From: Nyssa sinensis
Lineage: Eukaryota; Streptophyta; Magnoliopsida; Cornales; Nyssaceae
Direction of reading: 5' to 3'
DNA length: 64,000 nt
NCBI GenBank assembly: GCA_008638375.1
Contig: CM018052.1
Location: forward strand, 483,001-547,000
How positions within the stretch are numbered: the first letter of the stretch is position 1; each line of letters starts with the position of its first letter. Under the pieces are notes generated by a model, which was not told the origin of the DNA, made no database searches, and was given only the letters and a program-made list of their open reading frames with translations. This document shows positions 36,614 through 48,943 of this stretch, in pieces. A program made the position numbers and the translations under genes.

Positions 36614-37644
36614 ATGGTAGAGAATAGGAACAACACACATGCAGTTAGGGCACGTATGGATCGAATAGAACGGGCACTCGAAAGAATGGTGGTGGTAATA
36701 GATGACATTATAAGTAATCAGGATCCTCCTAGAGCACCCCCCAAATGGTAATCAAGATCCTCCTAAGGCACCCCCAAATGAAAGAAAAGAAACTGTCACC
36801 TACAAACGTTTTTAAGAGCTCTAGTCCCCCTTCGTTGAAGGGCACCACGAATCCTACAGAGGCAGAGGAATGGATATTAGAAATGGAGAAAATATTTAGA
36901 GTACTCTCCTGTACAGAGGAACAAAAGGTTGCATTTGCAACGTTTGCCTTCAAGGGTGCCACTCATCGATGGTGGTTGTTAGAACTGGGGAAAGAACCCT
37001 ATATGGTCTAGACTCAATTCCTAGAGGTCCTTTATGAGAACTATTTTCCTGCATCAGATAAAGATCAGAAGATCGTCGAATTCTTAGTCCTTAAGTAGGA
37101 AGATATGACAGTTGCAAAATATGAACTAAAATTTACTGAGTTAGCTCACTTTGCCCCTCATGTGATACAGACAAAGAGTCAAAAGGCCCATAAATTTGAG
37201 GGTGGTCTGCACTGGGAGATAAAGAGGAATGTAGAGGCACTCCGTCTACCCACCTATGCTAATGTAGTGGACAAAGCAAAAATTTTTGAGAGGTCAATGA
37301 AGGAGAAATCCCAATGCTAGGAAAGGATTAAGAAGAGATTGAGTGAAGGACAAAGTATGGGTCCAGACTCAAAGAGAACCCGAGCAACGAAAAGTATCGG
37401 GTCAGTCGCAAGGAATGGAAGAAATACTGAGATGAATGGGGATGCCCAACCCTACTCCATATGTCAGAACCTTCATAGGGGCCCATGTCGTAGAAGAACT
37501 GGGGCTTGCTACAAGTGTGGCGAGAAAGGCCATTTCATCAAGGATTGTCCAATACTAAATTCTAAGGAAACAAACACTCCTGCACCTAGCAAGATCGTTC
37601 AGAAGTTAGGAGTAGAAAAGAGTGACCAACGGAGGCCAGGATGA
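36614..37644 (+). pseudogene. Ty3-gypsy gag with zinc knuckle, only coding region of family C
   Basis: A Gag (capsid plus nucleocapsid), which packages element RNA. ATG at 36614 opens MVENRNNTHAVRARMDRIER, then a short direct repeat (CAGGATCCTCCTA-like) and a frameshift. From 36745 the capsid reads GTTNPTEAEEWILEMEKIF, ATHRWWLLELGKE and EFLVLK, with VAKYELKFTELAHFAPHV. The nucleocapsid has CYKCGEKGHFIKDC at 37507-37548, fitting CX2CX4HX4C. In-frame TAG codons lie near 37009, 37096 and 37318. The length, about 340 residues, is normal for a gypsy Gag. No protease or polymerase follows, so the element is gag-only by construction or by deletion. Confidence 0.9.
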
Positions 37645-37794
37645 GTGTACTTGTTGCTTCCACGAGAGGATTTGCCTAGGACCTCGGCCCTCCCAAGTAT
37701 TACAACTCTTTAAATTTTACTACTAAAAGAACCATGCCTAATGTTATATGAGTGCTTAGACAATGAAACTACGTGACGACACCCTAAGACTTAA
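37645..37794 (+). other. Family-C internal DNA between gag and the nested element
   Basis: No ORF. It ends in CTTAA (37790-37794), the left target duplication of the nested family-A element. The internal region resumes at 48944. Confidence 0.7.
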
Positions 37795-38224
37795 TGTAAC
37801 ACCCCGACTTTGTATAATTAATAATTAAATAATTAATTATTAATTAGTACCGGCTTAGGGAATAATTAAGGAAATTAACCTTAATCTTCCGGTGGTCACA
37901 CTAGACCAATAGAACAATTAAAACATGTTCGGGAATAGGGTATAATACCCGAACCTAATTACCAATTAATTAGGTGAAATAGTGTCAATTTAACACTGAC
38001 GGAATTCGAATTAATTAACTACGGAAATTCCGAATGACTAATAAATGACACGGAACCTCTGACACTGTAGATAACTGAAATATGAAACTCTCGGAACAAA
38101 CCGCATCGAAAAAGGAGTTACGGAATGAAAGTTATGAGGCAAACATCAGAAACTAAATTTAGCGACAACCAAACAGGGCCTTAATCAGAAAATAAGAGAA
38201 AATGGTCACTTGGGAGGCCAAGGG

Positions 38225-38285
38225 GAATTGAACCCTTGACCTACCAAGGTAAGCAACTTTGTCCCAAAAAGTTACCAACTAGGCT
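38225..38285 (-). other. tRNA-like block in family-A 5' LTR
   Basis: On the minus strand, AGCCTAGTTGGT (A-box-like) is followed about 40 bp later by GGTTCAATTCC (38225-38235), a full match to the B-box consensus. Repeated identically at 44167-44227. Confidence 0.55.
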
Positions 38286-39889
38286 GTTGGTTACTTTGTG
38301 CATAAATACAGCAAAATATGTATATAACCTATAATCTGCTCAAGCCACCACCCAAATTGGCCAATGGCCTTGCATGCATTCCCTTCATCATAGCCCTCCA
38401 TCACCTCCATCACCTCCCTCAGGTCAGCAGTCACTAACCCCACTAAGGGTAGAGATACACTCACATGTGTATAGCCCTATATGTACATATATATATAAGC
38501 TATAACTTGCATCAATTCTCTCTTTAGAGAATTCTGAAAATACAGAATTGTGTGAGTGTGTGTGCATACGTGAGGGACTGTGAGAGAGGGTGAAGTGTTG
38601 GAGATAGAGAGGGACCGAACTATAGAGGTGGAACTGAAGGAAAACAGAAGAGGGAAAAAGAAAACTGATTTCGGCCAAGAATTTGGGGAAGGTATAAATT
38701 CTCAAATTTATCCTATTCTTGTTTCAATTCTAGCATGCAAACATGTATACAGCATATAGATTATATAGGTTGGTTATTGCATGAGAAATCAGAGAGAATC
38801 ATGTAAAACTGATCGAGAAATCCTAAAATTCTGTAGAGAGAGAATTTAGGTGCAGACCTGAATGCATGTAAATCTTGTTTAATTCTGTGATTCAAGACCT
38901 AAACTAGACCTCCTAAGGACCCTAAAAACCCTAACCCGCGACCCCAAAACCCCATGCAACCCCTCCAACAACTCAGTTGCAGGTTCGGTCTTCAAATGCC
39001 ATTTTTGGTTAGAGTGTGTTAAACTGATTTTCATGATTGGGGAATGAAACTACATGTCATAGGGGTCACGTAGCAACAAACCACATCAAAAATGGTTGAG
39101 AAATGATGATGTATGGTCAAGTTGCAGGTCTGCGCAATAATGGAGTGGACCGAGCTCCACCCGTAGACTCGAGGCACCGAACCGATGCCAAAATGTTGGC
39201 TTCACCTCCAGAGAATGTTTGGGATCAAAACAGTTGAAAAACCCTACCTGAAACATCACGAAATAGAAGAAGAAAATCTGCGTGAATTAGGGCAAACTGA
39301 GGGGAAAGAGGTGAAGAAGACGGAGTCGACTCGTCCAACTCGCTTGGGCAGACCGTGTCGACTCGGACACGTGTCGCCTCAAGACAGTGCCACCGAATTA
39401 ATAAAACTGTGCCGTTTTGGGTATAGATTGATTTGTTTTAAAAATCAAATTCTCCCTGTTTGGATGCGGGACTAATAAATTAAAATCAGGTTTTGAGGAT
39501 AAGCTATCCGAGGATTAAAGGCAATTGAGGTTAATTGGAACATTTAATTCCGGTTTACTGAGGGACAGTGAACCGGTTGGTTCACTAGAGTCTTGGGCCG
39601 GTTCAGTTCTTAAACCCTAAAACCAATGGGTCTGAACCTTAATTTTATAAAATTATGTTTTGACCCCTAAAGTTCCTAAAATTACGGCTTTACCCCTACT
39701 GTTTGACAGAATTGCATAGTGGCCCAGACTTTTGAAAATTTATACATTGAAGCCCTGAATAAATTAATTAAATAATAAAATAATTATTTAATTATTTTAT
39801 TAAATAGGTAAAATTACAATTTTACCCCTAGACATTAAATATGTCAAACGGAGTCCAAATAAATTAAATAAATAGTGTATTTTCACTAT

Positions 39890-40260
39890 TTCAAGCCTTC
39901 TGGACTCAATGGTACAGTCCGATTTTGGAAATACAGTCCCGAAAAATACAGACCCGTAAGTGATAAATGACCGAACTGCCCTTGATGGTACCCAGACCCA
40001 AATAAAAATATCAGATAGCCTATTTTGACTATCTCGGGCATTCTGAACTCAATGGTGAGGTCCGTTTAATGAACCGAGGTCCCGAAAAATACAGACACGT
40101 AGGTATAAATGATCGAATTGCCCTTAATGATACCCAAGGCCGATTAAACATAATAGATAGTCCAATTTCACTATGTTGGACACTCTGGACCCAATGGTGA
40201 GGTCCATTTTATGAACTGACGTGCCGAAAAATACGACACATGAAATTACTAAATTACCCC
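39890..40260 (+). repeat. Three tandem copies of the roughly 130-bp LTR module
   Basis: The ACTCAATGGT, CCCGAAAAATACAGAC and TGCCCTTGATGGTACCCA blocks recur three times at about 130-bp spacing. The 3' LTR has the same array at 45832-46202. Confidence 0.8.
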
Positions 40261-41639
40261 TGATACCGTACGAGACCTAAACAAAGTCCGATTGGGACGA
40301 AACTGATACCGATAGGAACCCGAACACTGGTGAGACTGTATACTTGATTAGATGACGAATCAGGGTCAGAATTACACAAAACGTAAAATGACCAAAATAC
40401 CCCTGAGCACTGTAAGTGCAAAGTAGAGGTCGAATAAAGGTCAAACTGATATGATAAATTATCATAGGCATAATTATGAACACTGAAAGGCTAAATAAGA
40501 CTCCGAGACAGTCAACGCGTAAAACGAGAAATGACCGATGTGTCCCGACGATCTAAAGCAGATACCAAATGAAGTCCAAGGGACTTACAAATTTATACAT
40601 GAGATATATGGGACGTTCTGAGGACCATGATAGGATCCCGGGCAAAAATGACAAAATTACCATTCTGCCCCTAAGACTAAATAAGTACCCAACTGATACC
40701 GATTAAAGTCTAAAAGACTTAAAACTTCATATATACGATATATGGGATATTCTGAGGACCATAACAGGGTCCGGGATAAGAATGGCAAAATTACTATTTT
40801 GCCCCTATGGTTAAAATGAGAACCTAACTAATACCGGTTGGAGTCCAAAAGACGTAGAACTTTGTACTTAAGATATAAAGACTATTTCGAAGACCACGAC
40901 AGGGTCCGGGACAAGAATGGTAAAATTACCATTTTGCCCCTAAGGTTGAATGAGTGCCTGACTGATAACAATTGAAGTCTAAATGACTTAGGATATAATC
41001 CTAATAATTGCTAAGCCTAATTAAAGAATGAAATAGCCTCGGGTGAGACCCAATGGAAGGGCGATAGGCTACTAGGCTATCTTAGGTAATCCGATAGACA
41101 CCTAAGATGACGAATAAGACCTGAATGGATGAATTCTGATCTATCTATGATTAATGATGATTATTCAGGATGTACAAGGATGTACCTGAAACAGTGTTTG
41201 AAGGTTGTCAGATTATTTGCGCAAGGAGATAAACCTAAAAGTTTGTGAGTAACTTCTGACACTGTTTTGATACTGTCCCTTGATTTATTGATCTGCTTTG
41301 AATGCAATTATTTAAGTGCAATTATTTAAATGCATGCCTTTTCGTACTATATCACTTATGACATGGTTTTAGTCTTTTTAAATAATTGACTATATTCCTG
41401 ATCCCTGTGCTAGCATCTCGTACTGTTTTGCCTGTTTTGAACTGTTGAGATAAATGGATGTATTGAACCATTATTCCCGAAATGATTAAAATAAACCATG
41501 TGATATAGGCAAAGAACGATATTTTGTCGTACCGTACTACTTGTATAGTATACTGTCTAAATACTATATTGTTTAAATGTACGTACTTAATGTAGGCCCT
41601 TTGCACTACATTTCACACGATGTGATTGTGTCCTTTGAA

Positions 41640-42260
41640 TTAGGAATTCCGTTCAGTTCGGTTATGTGTTATCCGTTAATGCTATGTCTATGTCCCTGAT
41701 TGATACGTTCGATTCCGTTGTGTACCGCCGATCGATAATAGGTCTGTTTGGATTGATGTATTGTTCAGTTCCGTTATGTTCTACCCGTGATGACATGCCC
41801 CCGTCTTGATTAAAACGTTGTTCAGTTCGGTCATGATTCGTTCCGCTAGTGATATGTCTCCGACTTGATTGTTATATCGTTTCTACTCAGCTCCGTTATG
41901 TTTCGTTCCGTTCATGATGTGCTTGTGTCTTGATTAGTATATTGTTTTTGTTTAGTTCCGTTATGTTCTAGCTATTGAAGGTATGCCTTCGTCTTGATTG
42001 AAACATTGTTCAGTTCAGTTATGATTAGTTCCGACAGTGATGTGTCCCTGACTTGATTGTTATATTGTTTCTACCCAGTTCCGTTATGTTGTGTCCTGTT
42101 CGTGATTTGCCTGTGTCTTGATTAGTGTATTGTTTCCATTTAGTTCCGTTATAATTTTAGCCGTCAAGGATATGCCTCTGTCTTGATTGACTTATTGTTC
42201 CCACTCAGTCTCAGCTGTGATTCGTTCCGTTAATGAAGTGTCTGTGTCTTGATCGATATA
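41640..42260 (+). repeat. Diverged minisatellite in family-A 5' LTR
   Basis: About ten units of roughly 60 bp with a TAGTTCCGTTATGTT core and GTGTCTTGATTAGT. It is homologous, in opposite orientation, to the regular array at 7509-8520. Copied at 47582-48202. Confidence 0.8.
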
Positions 42261-43005
42261 TTGGCAATGGTTATTGTTTTGGTCCGATTGGTTATGTTAT
42301 GTTCCGATTCGTTTGTACTGTTTGTGCAATCTTGTTCCATTGTACTAGACTGCTTATGAAATGGATTTAGAAAATTGTTATTTTGAAATGATTAAATTAT
42401 CCACGTGCCTTGGAAGCAAGGACTGGTTTTGAAACCCATGATAGGGAATCTGTGTTACTCACTGGGCTTATTTAAGCTCACCCCATTACTCTGACATTTT
42501 TCAGGAATTATCTCCATTGGATTAGAAGGTACTATGACATGACGTGAATAGGCCAAGTGGCATTGCAAATAAGGATCAGATGGCACTGATTTGTAGAGAC
42601 TTACATTCTTGTGAATCGAATCCGTATATCCAGGTAAGTGATATGATACGACTGACTTGATTGACATGCACTAGATATTGGAACATGGCTCATGGAACTA
42701 AATGGTACTCTAGAGATATTAGATCTGCTATGTTGTTATATGCTTGATTTTAGATATGCTCTGAGATTAGAATTGTTGACTGATTGGAATTAGTCTTGCT
42801 CTGTGATACATATACTTATGATGGATAAGTGAGTTGCATTCCCGTGACACAAAGAAAAAGTTTAAAATTCCGCTGCATCTGACCCTACAGTCGGAGTGCA
42901 ATTCGTCGGAAAGTTCAGAATTTGCCTTTGGTTGGTCGCGTCGCGACCAACTGGCAGTCACGTCCTCGACATCCGCGTAGGGTGGGGTTCGGGATGTGAC
43001 AAGAG

Positions 43006-43017
43006 TGGTATCAGAGC
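43006..43017 (+). promoter_or_regulatory. Primer binding site of family A
   Basis: TGGTATCAGAGC, four bases after the LTR end. Same initiator tRNA-Met type as family C. Confidence 0.88.
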
Positions 43018-43699
43018 AAATGTTGAGAGATAATTAAGATTATCATAACCGAAGTTGGTAAAGTTTTGAAGTCAACTAGTATCACAGAGCAATATCAGAG
43101 CATTAGGTTATGGATTAAGAACCACAGAGTACCTGAGCCATAGATCTTAAGTTCCACTTTTGGGAGATCTGATGTGGAGCTATGAAAGTCTTCATGATAG
43201 ACGATAGGCCTGTAATTCTAAGGCATCTGAGGACTGGGGATTTTCTGGGTCTGATATGAACTGGTGTAATTTAAGGTTGTAGACTCATGATACTTAAAGA
43301 CATGTCCATACGAATAATTATGGACGTAGCAACCGAAAGGAAATGACAGTAGGTCTGTTGACTCCGACATTGACACTTGTAATTATGGATAGCAAGTGAA
43401 TCACTTGAGGGATCACATGTGATTAAATGATCCTAGTGGAGGATTTCCACTTATTTGAGGATGACTACCCGATTGATCTGATGGGAGATAGGTCTGATAA
43501 TTGAATCTTGAAGAGATTATACGATTGTGACTGTAAAGTTTGACCGAATGGGAATATCTGTATTTGATATGGAGTCTGTATGAAACTGATACAAAATATC
43601 TTTTTGATAGGAAAATAGTATCCCGAATGATACGGCGGTCCGAGAGACAAATGAAAAGGGGAGGTTATGATGACAGAATCTCCTAGATATGACCAACCA

Positions 43700-43736
43700 A
43701 GTTTTGAGGACAAAACTTTTCTGAAGAGGGGTAGGA
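43700..43736 (+). promoter_or_regulatory. Hairpin and polypurine tract of family A
   Basis: AGTTTTG-AGGA-CAAAACT (43700-43717) is a perfect 7-bp stem with a 4-base loop. AAGAGGGGTAGGA (43724-43736) then abuts the 3' LTR and serves as the polypurine tract. Family C has the same hairpin at 49023-49042. Confidence 0.75.
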
Positions 43737-44166
43737 TGTAACACCCCGACTTTGTATAATTAATAATTAAATAATTAATTATTAATTAGTACCGGCTTAG
43801 GGAATAATTAAGGAAATTAACCTTAATCTTCCGGTGGTCACACTAGACCAATAGAACAATTAAAACATGTTCGGGAATAGGGTATAATACCCGAACCTAA
43901 TTACCAATTAATTAGGTGAAATAGTGTCAATTTAACACTGACGGAATTCGAATTAATTAACTACGGAAATTCCGAATGACTAATAAATGACACGGAACCT
44001 CTGACACTGTAGATAACTGAAATATGAAACTCTCGGAACAAACCGCATCGAAAAAGGAGTTACGGAATGAAAGTTATGAGGCAAACATCAGAAACTAAAT
44101 TTAGCGACAACCAAACAGGGCCTTAATCAGAAAATAAGAGAAAATGGTCACTTGGGAGGCCAAGGG

Positions 44167-44227
44167 GAATTGAACCCTTGACCTACCAAGGTAAGCAACT
44201 TTGTCCCAAAAAGTTACCAACTAGGCT
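44167..44227 (-). other. tRNA-like block in family-A 3' LTR
   Basis: Exact copy of the block at 38225-38285, with a full-consensus B-box GGTTCAATTCC on the minus strand. Confidence 0.55.
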
Positions 44228-45831
44228 GTTGGTTACTTTGTGCATAAATACAGCAAAATATGTATATAACCTATAATCTGCTCAAGCCACCACCCAAATT
44301 GGCCAATGGCCTTGCATGAATTCCCTTCATCATAGCCCTCCATCACCTCCATCACCTCCCTCAGGTCAGCAGTCACTAACCCCACTAAGGGTAGAGATAC
44401 ACTCACATGTGTATAGCCCTATATGTACATATATATATAAGCTATAACTTGCATCAATTCTCTCTTTAGAGAATTCTGAAAATACAGAATTGTGTGAGTG
44501 TGTGTGCATACGTGAGGGACTGTGAGAGAGGGTGAAGTGTTGGAGATAGAGAGGGACCGAACTATAGAGGTGGAACTGAAGGAAAACAGAAGAGGGAAAA
44601 AGAAAACTGATTTCGGCCAAGAATTTGGGGAAGGTATAAATTCTCAAATTTATCCTATTCTTGTTTCAATTCTAGCATGCAAACATGTATACAGCATATA
44701 GATTATATAGGTTGGTTATTGCATGAGAAATCAGAGAGAATCATGTAAAACTGATCGAGAAATCCTAAAATTCTGTAGAGAGAGAATTTAGGTGCAGACC
44801 TGAATGCATGTAAATCTTGTTTAATTCTGTGATTCAAGACCTAAACTAGACCTCCTAAGGACCCTAAAAACCCTAACCCGCGACCCCAAAACCCCATGCA
44901 ACCCCTCCAACAACTCAGTTGCAGGTTCGGTCTTCAAATGCCATTTTTGGTTAGAGTGTGTTAAACTGATTTTCATGATTGGGGAATGAAACTACATGTC
45001 ATAGGGGTCACGTAGCAACAAACCACATCAAAAATGGTTGAGAAATGATGATGTATGGTCAAGTTGCAGGTCTGCGCAATAATGGAGTGGACCGAGCTCC
45101 ACCCGTAGACTCGAGGCACCGAACCGATGCCAAAATGTTGGCTTCACCTCCAGAGAATGTTTGGGATCAAAACAGTTGAAAAACCCTACCTGAAACATCA
45201 CGAAATAGAAGAAGAAAATCTGCGTGAATTAGGGCAAACTGAGGGGAAAGAGGTGAAGAAGACGGAGTCGACTCGTCCAACTCGCTTGGGCAGACCGTGT
45301 CGACTCGGACACGTGTCGCCTCAAGACAGTGCCACCGAATTAATAAAACTGTGCCGTTTTGGGTATAGATTGATTTGTTTTAAAAATCAAATTCTCCCTG
45401 TTTGGATGCGGGACTAATAAATTAAAATCAGGTTTTGAGGATAAGCTATCCGAGGATTAAAGGCAATTGAGGTTAATTGGAACATTTAATTCCGGTTTAC
45501 TGAGGGACAGTGAACCGGTTGGTTCACTAGAGTCTTGGGCCGGTTCAGTTCTTAAACCCTAAAACCAATGGGTCTGAACCTTAATTTTATAAAATTATGT
45601 TTTGACCCCTAAAGTTCCTAAAATTACGGCTTTACCCCTACTGTTTGACAGAATTGCATAGTGGCCCAGACTTTTGAAAATTTATACATTGAAGCCCTGA
45701 ATAAATTAATTAAATAATAAAATAATTATTTAATTATTTTATTAAATAGGTAAAATTACAATTTTACCCCTGGACATTAAATATGTCAAACGGAGTCCAA
45801 ATAAATTAAATAAATAGTGTATTTTCACTAT

Positions 45832-46202
45832 TTCAAGCCTTCTGGACTCAATGGTACAGTCCGATTTTGGAAATACAGTCCCGAAAAATACAGACCCGTA
45901 AGTGATAAATGACCGAACTGCCCTTGATGGTACCCAGACCCAAATAAAAATATCAGATAGCCTATTTTGACTATCTCGGGCATTCTGAACTCAATGGTGA
46001 GGTCCGTTTAATGAACCGAGGTCCCGAAAAATACAGACACGTAGGTATAAATGATCGAATTGCCCTTAATGATACCCAAGGCCGATTAAACATAATAGAT
46101 AGTCCAATTTCACTATGTTGGACACTCTGGACCCAATGGTGAGGTCCATTTTATGAACTGACGTGCCGAAAAATACGACACATGAAATTACTAAATTACC
46201 CC
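45832..46202 (+). repeat. Roughly 130-bp modules in family-A 3' LTR
   Basis: Copy of 39890-40260. Confidence 0.8.
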
Positions 46203-47581
46203 TGATACCGTACGAGACCTAAACAAAGTCCGATTGGGACGAAACTGATACCGATAGGAACCCGAACACTGGTGAGACTGTATACTTGATTAGATGACGA
46301 ATCAGGGTCAGAATTACACAAAACGTAAAATGACCAAAATACCCCTGAGCACTGTAAGTGCAAAGTAGAGGTCGAATAAAGGTCAAACTGATATGATAAA
46401 TTATCATAGGCATAATTATGAACACTGAAAGGCTAAATAAGACTCCGAGACAGTCAACGCGTAAAACGAGAAATGACCGATGTGTCCCGACGATCTAAAG
46501 CAGATACCAAATGAAGTCCAAGGGACTTACAAATTTATACATGAGATATATGGGACGTTCTGAGGACCATGATAGGATCCCGGGCAAAAATGACAAAATT
46601 ACCATTCTGCCCCTAAGACTAAATAAGTACCCAACTGATACCGATTAAAGTCTAAAAGACTTAAAACTTCATATATACGATATATGGGATATTCTGAGGA
46701 CCATAACAGGGTCCGGGATAAGAATGGCAAAATTACTATTTTGCCCCTATGGTTAAAATGAGAACCTAACTAATACCGGTTGGAGTCCAAAGGACGTAGA
46801 ACTTTGTACTTAAGATATAAAGACTATTTCGAAGACCACAACAGGGTCCGGGACAAGAATGGTAAAATTACCATTTTGCCCCTAAGGTTGAATGAGTGCC
46901 TGACTGATAACAATTGAAGTCTAAATGACTTAGGATATAATCCTAATAATTGCTAAGCCTAATTAAAGAATGAAATAGCCTCGGGTGAGACCCAATGGAA
47001 GGGCGATAGGCTACTAGGCTATCTTAGGTAATCCGATAGACACCTAAGATGACGAATAAGACCTGAATGGATGAATTCTGATTTATCTATGATTAATGAT
47101 GATTATTCAGGATGTACAAGGATGTACCTGAAACAGTGTTTGAAGGTTGTCAGATTATTTGCGCAAGGAGATAAACCTAAAAGTTTGTGAGTAACTTCTG
47201 ACACTGTTTTGATACTGTCCCTTGATTTATTGATCTGCTTTGAATGCAATTATTTAAGTGCAATTATTTAAATGCATGCCTTTTCGTACTATATCACTTA
47301 TGACATGGTTTTAGTCTTTTTAAATAATTGACTATATTCCTGATCCCTGTGCTAGCATCTCGTACTGTTTTGCCTATTTTGAACTGTTGAGATAAATGGA
47401 TGTATTGAACCATTATTCCCGAAATGATTAAAATAAACCATGTGATATAGGCAAAGAACGATATTTTGTCGTACCGTACTACTTGTATAGTATACTGTCT
47501 AAATACTATATTGTTTAAATGTACGTACTTAATGTAGGCCCTTTGCACTACATTTCACACGATGTGATTGTGTCCTTTGAA

Positions 47582-48202
47582 TTAGGAATTCCGTTCAGTT
47601 CGGTTATGTGTTATCCGTTAATGCTATGTCTATGTCCCTGATTGATACGTTCGATTCCGTTGTGTACCGCCGATCGATAATAGGTCTGTTTGGATTGATG
47701 TATTGTTCAGTTCCGTTATGTTCTACCCGTGATGACATGCCCCCGTCTTGATTAAAACGTTGTTCAGTTCGGTCATGATTCGTTCCGCTAGTGATATGTC
47801 TCCGACTTGATTGTTATATCGTTTCTACTCAGCTCCGTTATGTTTCGTTCCGTTCATGATGTGCTTGTGTCTTGATTAGTATATTGTTTTTGTTTAGTTC
47901 CGTTATGTTCTAGCTATTGAAGGTATGCCTTCGTCTTGATTGAAACATTGTTCAGTTCAGTTATGATTAGTTCCGACAGTGATGTGTCCCTGACTTGATT
48001 GTTATATTGTTTCTACCCAGTTCCGTTATGTTGTGTCCTGTTCGTGATTTGCCTGTGTCTTGATTAGTGTATTGTTTTCATTTAGTTCCGTTATAATTTT
48101 AGCCGTCAAGGATATGCCTCTGTCTTGATTGACTTATTGTTCCCACTCAGTCTCAGCTGTGATTCGTTCCGTTAATGAAGTGTCTGTGTCTTGATCGATA
48201 TA
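47582..48202 (+). repeat. Diverged minisatellite in family-A 3' LTR
   Basis: Copy of 41640-42260. Confidence 0.8.
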
Positions 48203-48943
48203 TTGGCAATGGTTATTGTTTTGGTCCGATTGGTTATGTTATGTTCCGATTCGTTTGTACTGTTTGTGCAATCTTGTTCCATTGTACTAGACTGCTTATG
48301 AAATGGATTTAGAAAATTGTTATTTTGAAATGATTAAATTATCCACGTGCCTTGGAAGCAAGGACTGGTTTTGAAACCCATGATAGGGAATCTGTGTTAC
48401 TCACTGGGCTTATTTAAGCTCACCCCATTACTCTGACATTTTTCAGGAATTATCTCCATTGGATTAGAAGGTACTATGACATGACGTGAATAGGCCAAGT
48501 GGCATTGCAAATAAGGATCAGATGGCACTGATTTGTAGAGACTTACATTCTTGTGAATCGAATCCGTATATCCAGGTAAGTGATATGATACGACTGACTT
48601 GATTGACATGCACTAGATATTGGAACATGGCTCATGGAACTAAATGGTACTCTAGAGATATTAGATCTGCTATGTTGTTATATGCTTGATTTTAGATATG
48701 CTCTGAGATTAGAATTGTTGACTGATTGGAATTAGTCTTGCTCTGTGATACATATACTTATGATGGATAAGTGAGTTGCATTCCCGTGACACAAAGAAAA
48801 AGTTTAAAATTCCGCTGCATCTGACCCTACAGTCGGAGTGCAATTCGTCGGAAAGTTCAGAATTTGCCTTTGGTTGGTCGCGTCGCGACCAACTGGCAGT
48901 CACGTCCTCGACATCCGCGTAGGGTGGGGTTCGGGATGTGACA

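Larger units (their letters stand above)
37795..43001 (+). repeat. Family-A 5' LTR
   Basis: Contains, in order, an antisense tRNA-like block (38225-38285), a TA-rich TATA region near 38483, a GTGTGTG and GAGAGA leader (38550-38620), the roughly 130-bp modules (39890-40260), a TTTGCCCCTA-type repeat zone (40600-40980) and a minisatellite (41640-42260). Open frames such as 39185-39475 recur at the same place in the other LTR only because the LTRs are copies. No homology was recognised. Confidence 0.95.
43002..43736 (+). other. Family-A internal region, non-coding
   Basis: 735 bp between the LTRs. It contains a primer site at the left, a hairpin and purine tract at the right, and no plus-strand frame of any length. 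Minus-strand frames (43465-43744) have no recognised domain. It keeps only what reverse transcription needs, as expected of a non-autonomous element. Confidence 0.88.
37795..48943 (+). mobile_element. Complete family-A LTR element, 5,207-bp LTRs around a 735-bp internal region
   Basis: Direct repeats at 37795-43001 and 43737-48943 have exactly equal length. Both start TGTAACACCCCG and end GGGATGTGACA. A perfect 5-bp target duplication CTTAA flanks the element (37790-37794 and 48944-48948). A primer site follows the first LTR and a purine-rich tract precedes the second. The internal region encodes nothing recognisable, so transposition must have used enzymes from elsewhere. By eye I found about seven substitutions and no length change between the LTRs, which means a very recent insertion. 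Confidence 0.95.
43737..48943 (+). repeat. Family-A 3' LTR
   Basis: Identical in length to the 5' LTR. Differences noticed include C to A near 38376/44318, A to G near 39829/45771, A to G near 40850/46792, G to A near 40899/46841 and C to T near 41142/47084. Others are G to A near 41434/47376 and C to T near 42137/48079. All other internal features are the same, shifted by 5,942 bp. Confidence 0.95.

Noticed and set aside
38424..38705. Minus-strand frame repeated exactly at 44366-44647, and plus-strand frame 39185-39475 repeated at 45127-45417, as possible conserved genes
   Set aside because: They are identical because the two LTRs are recent copies. There is no known domain, and the frames are absent from the older family-A solo LTR as open frames.
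37795..48943. Large segmental duplication or assembly duplication instead of an LTR pair
   Set aside because: A primer site, a purine tract, TG/CA-type ends and a perfect CTTAA target duplication are all present, which a random duplication would not create.
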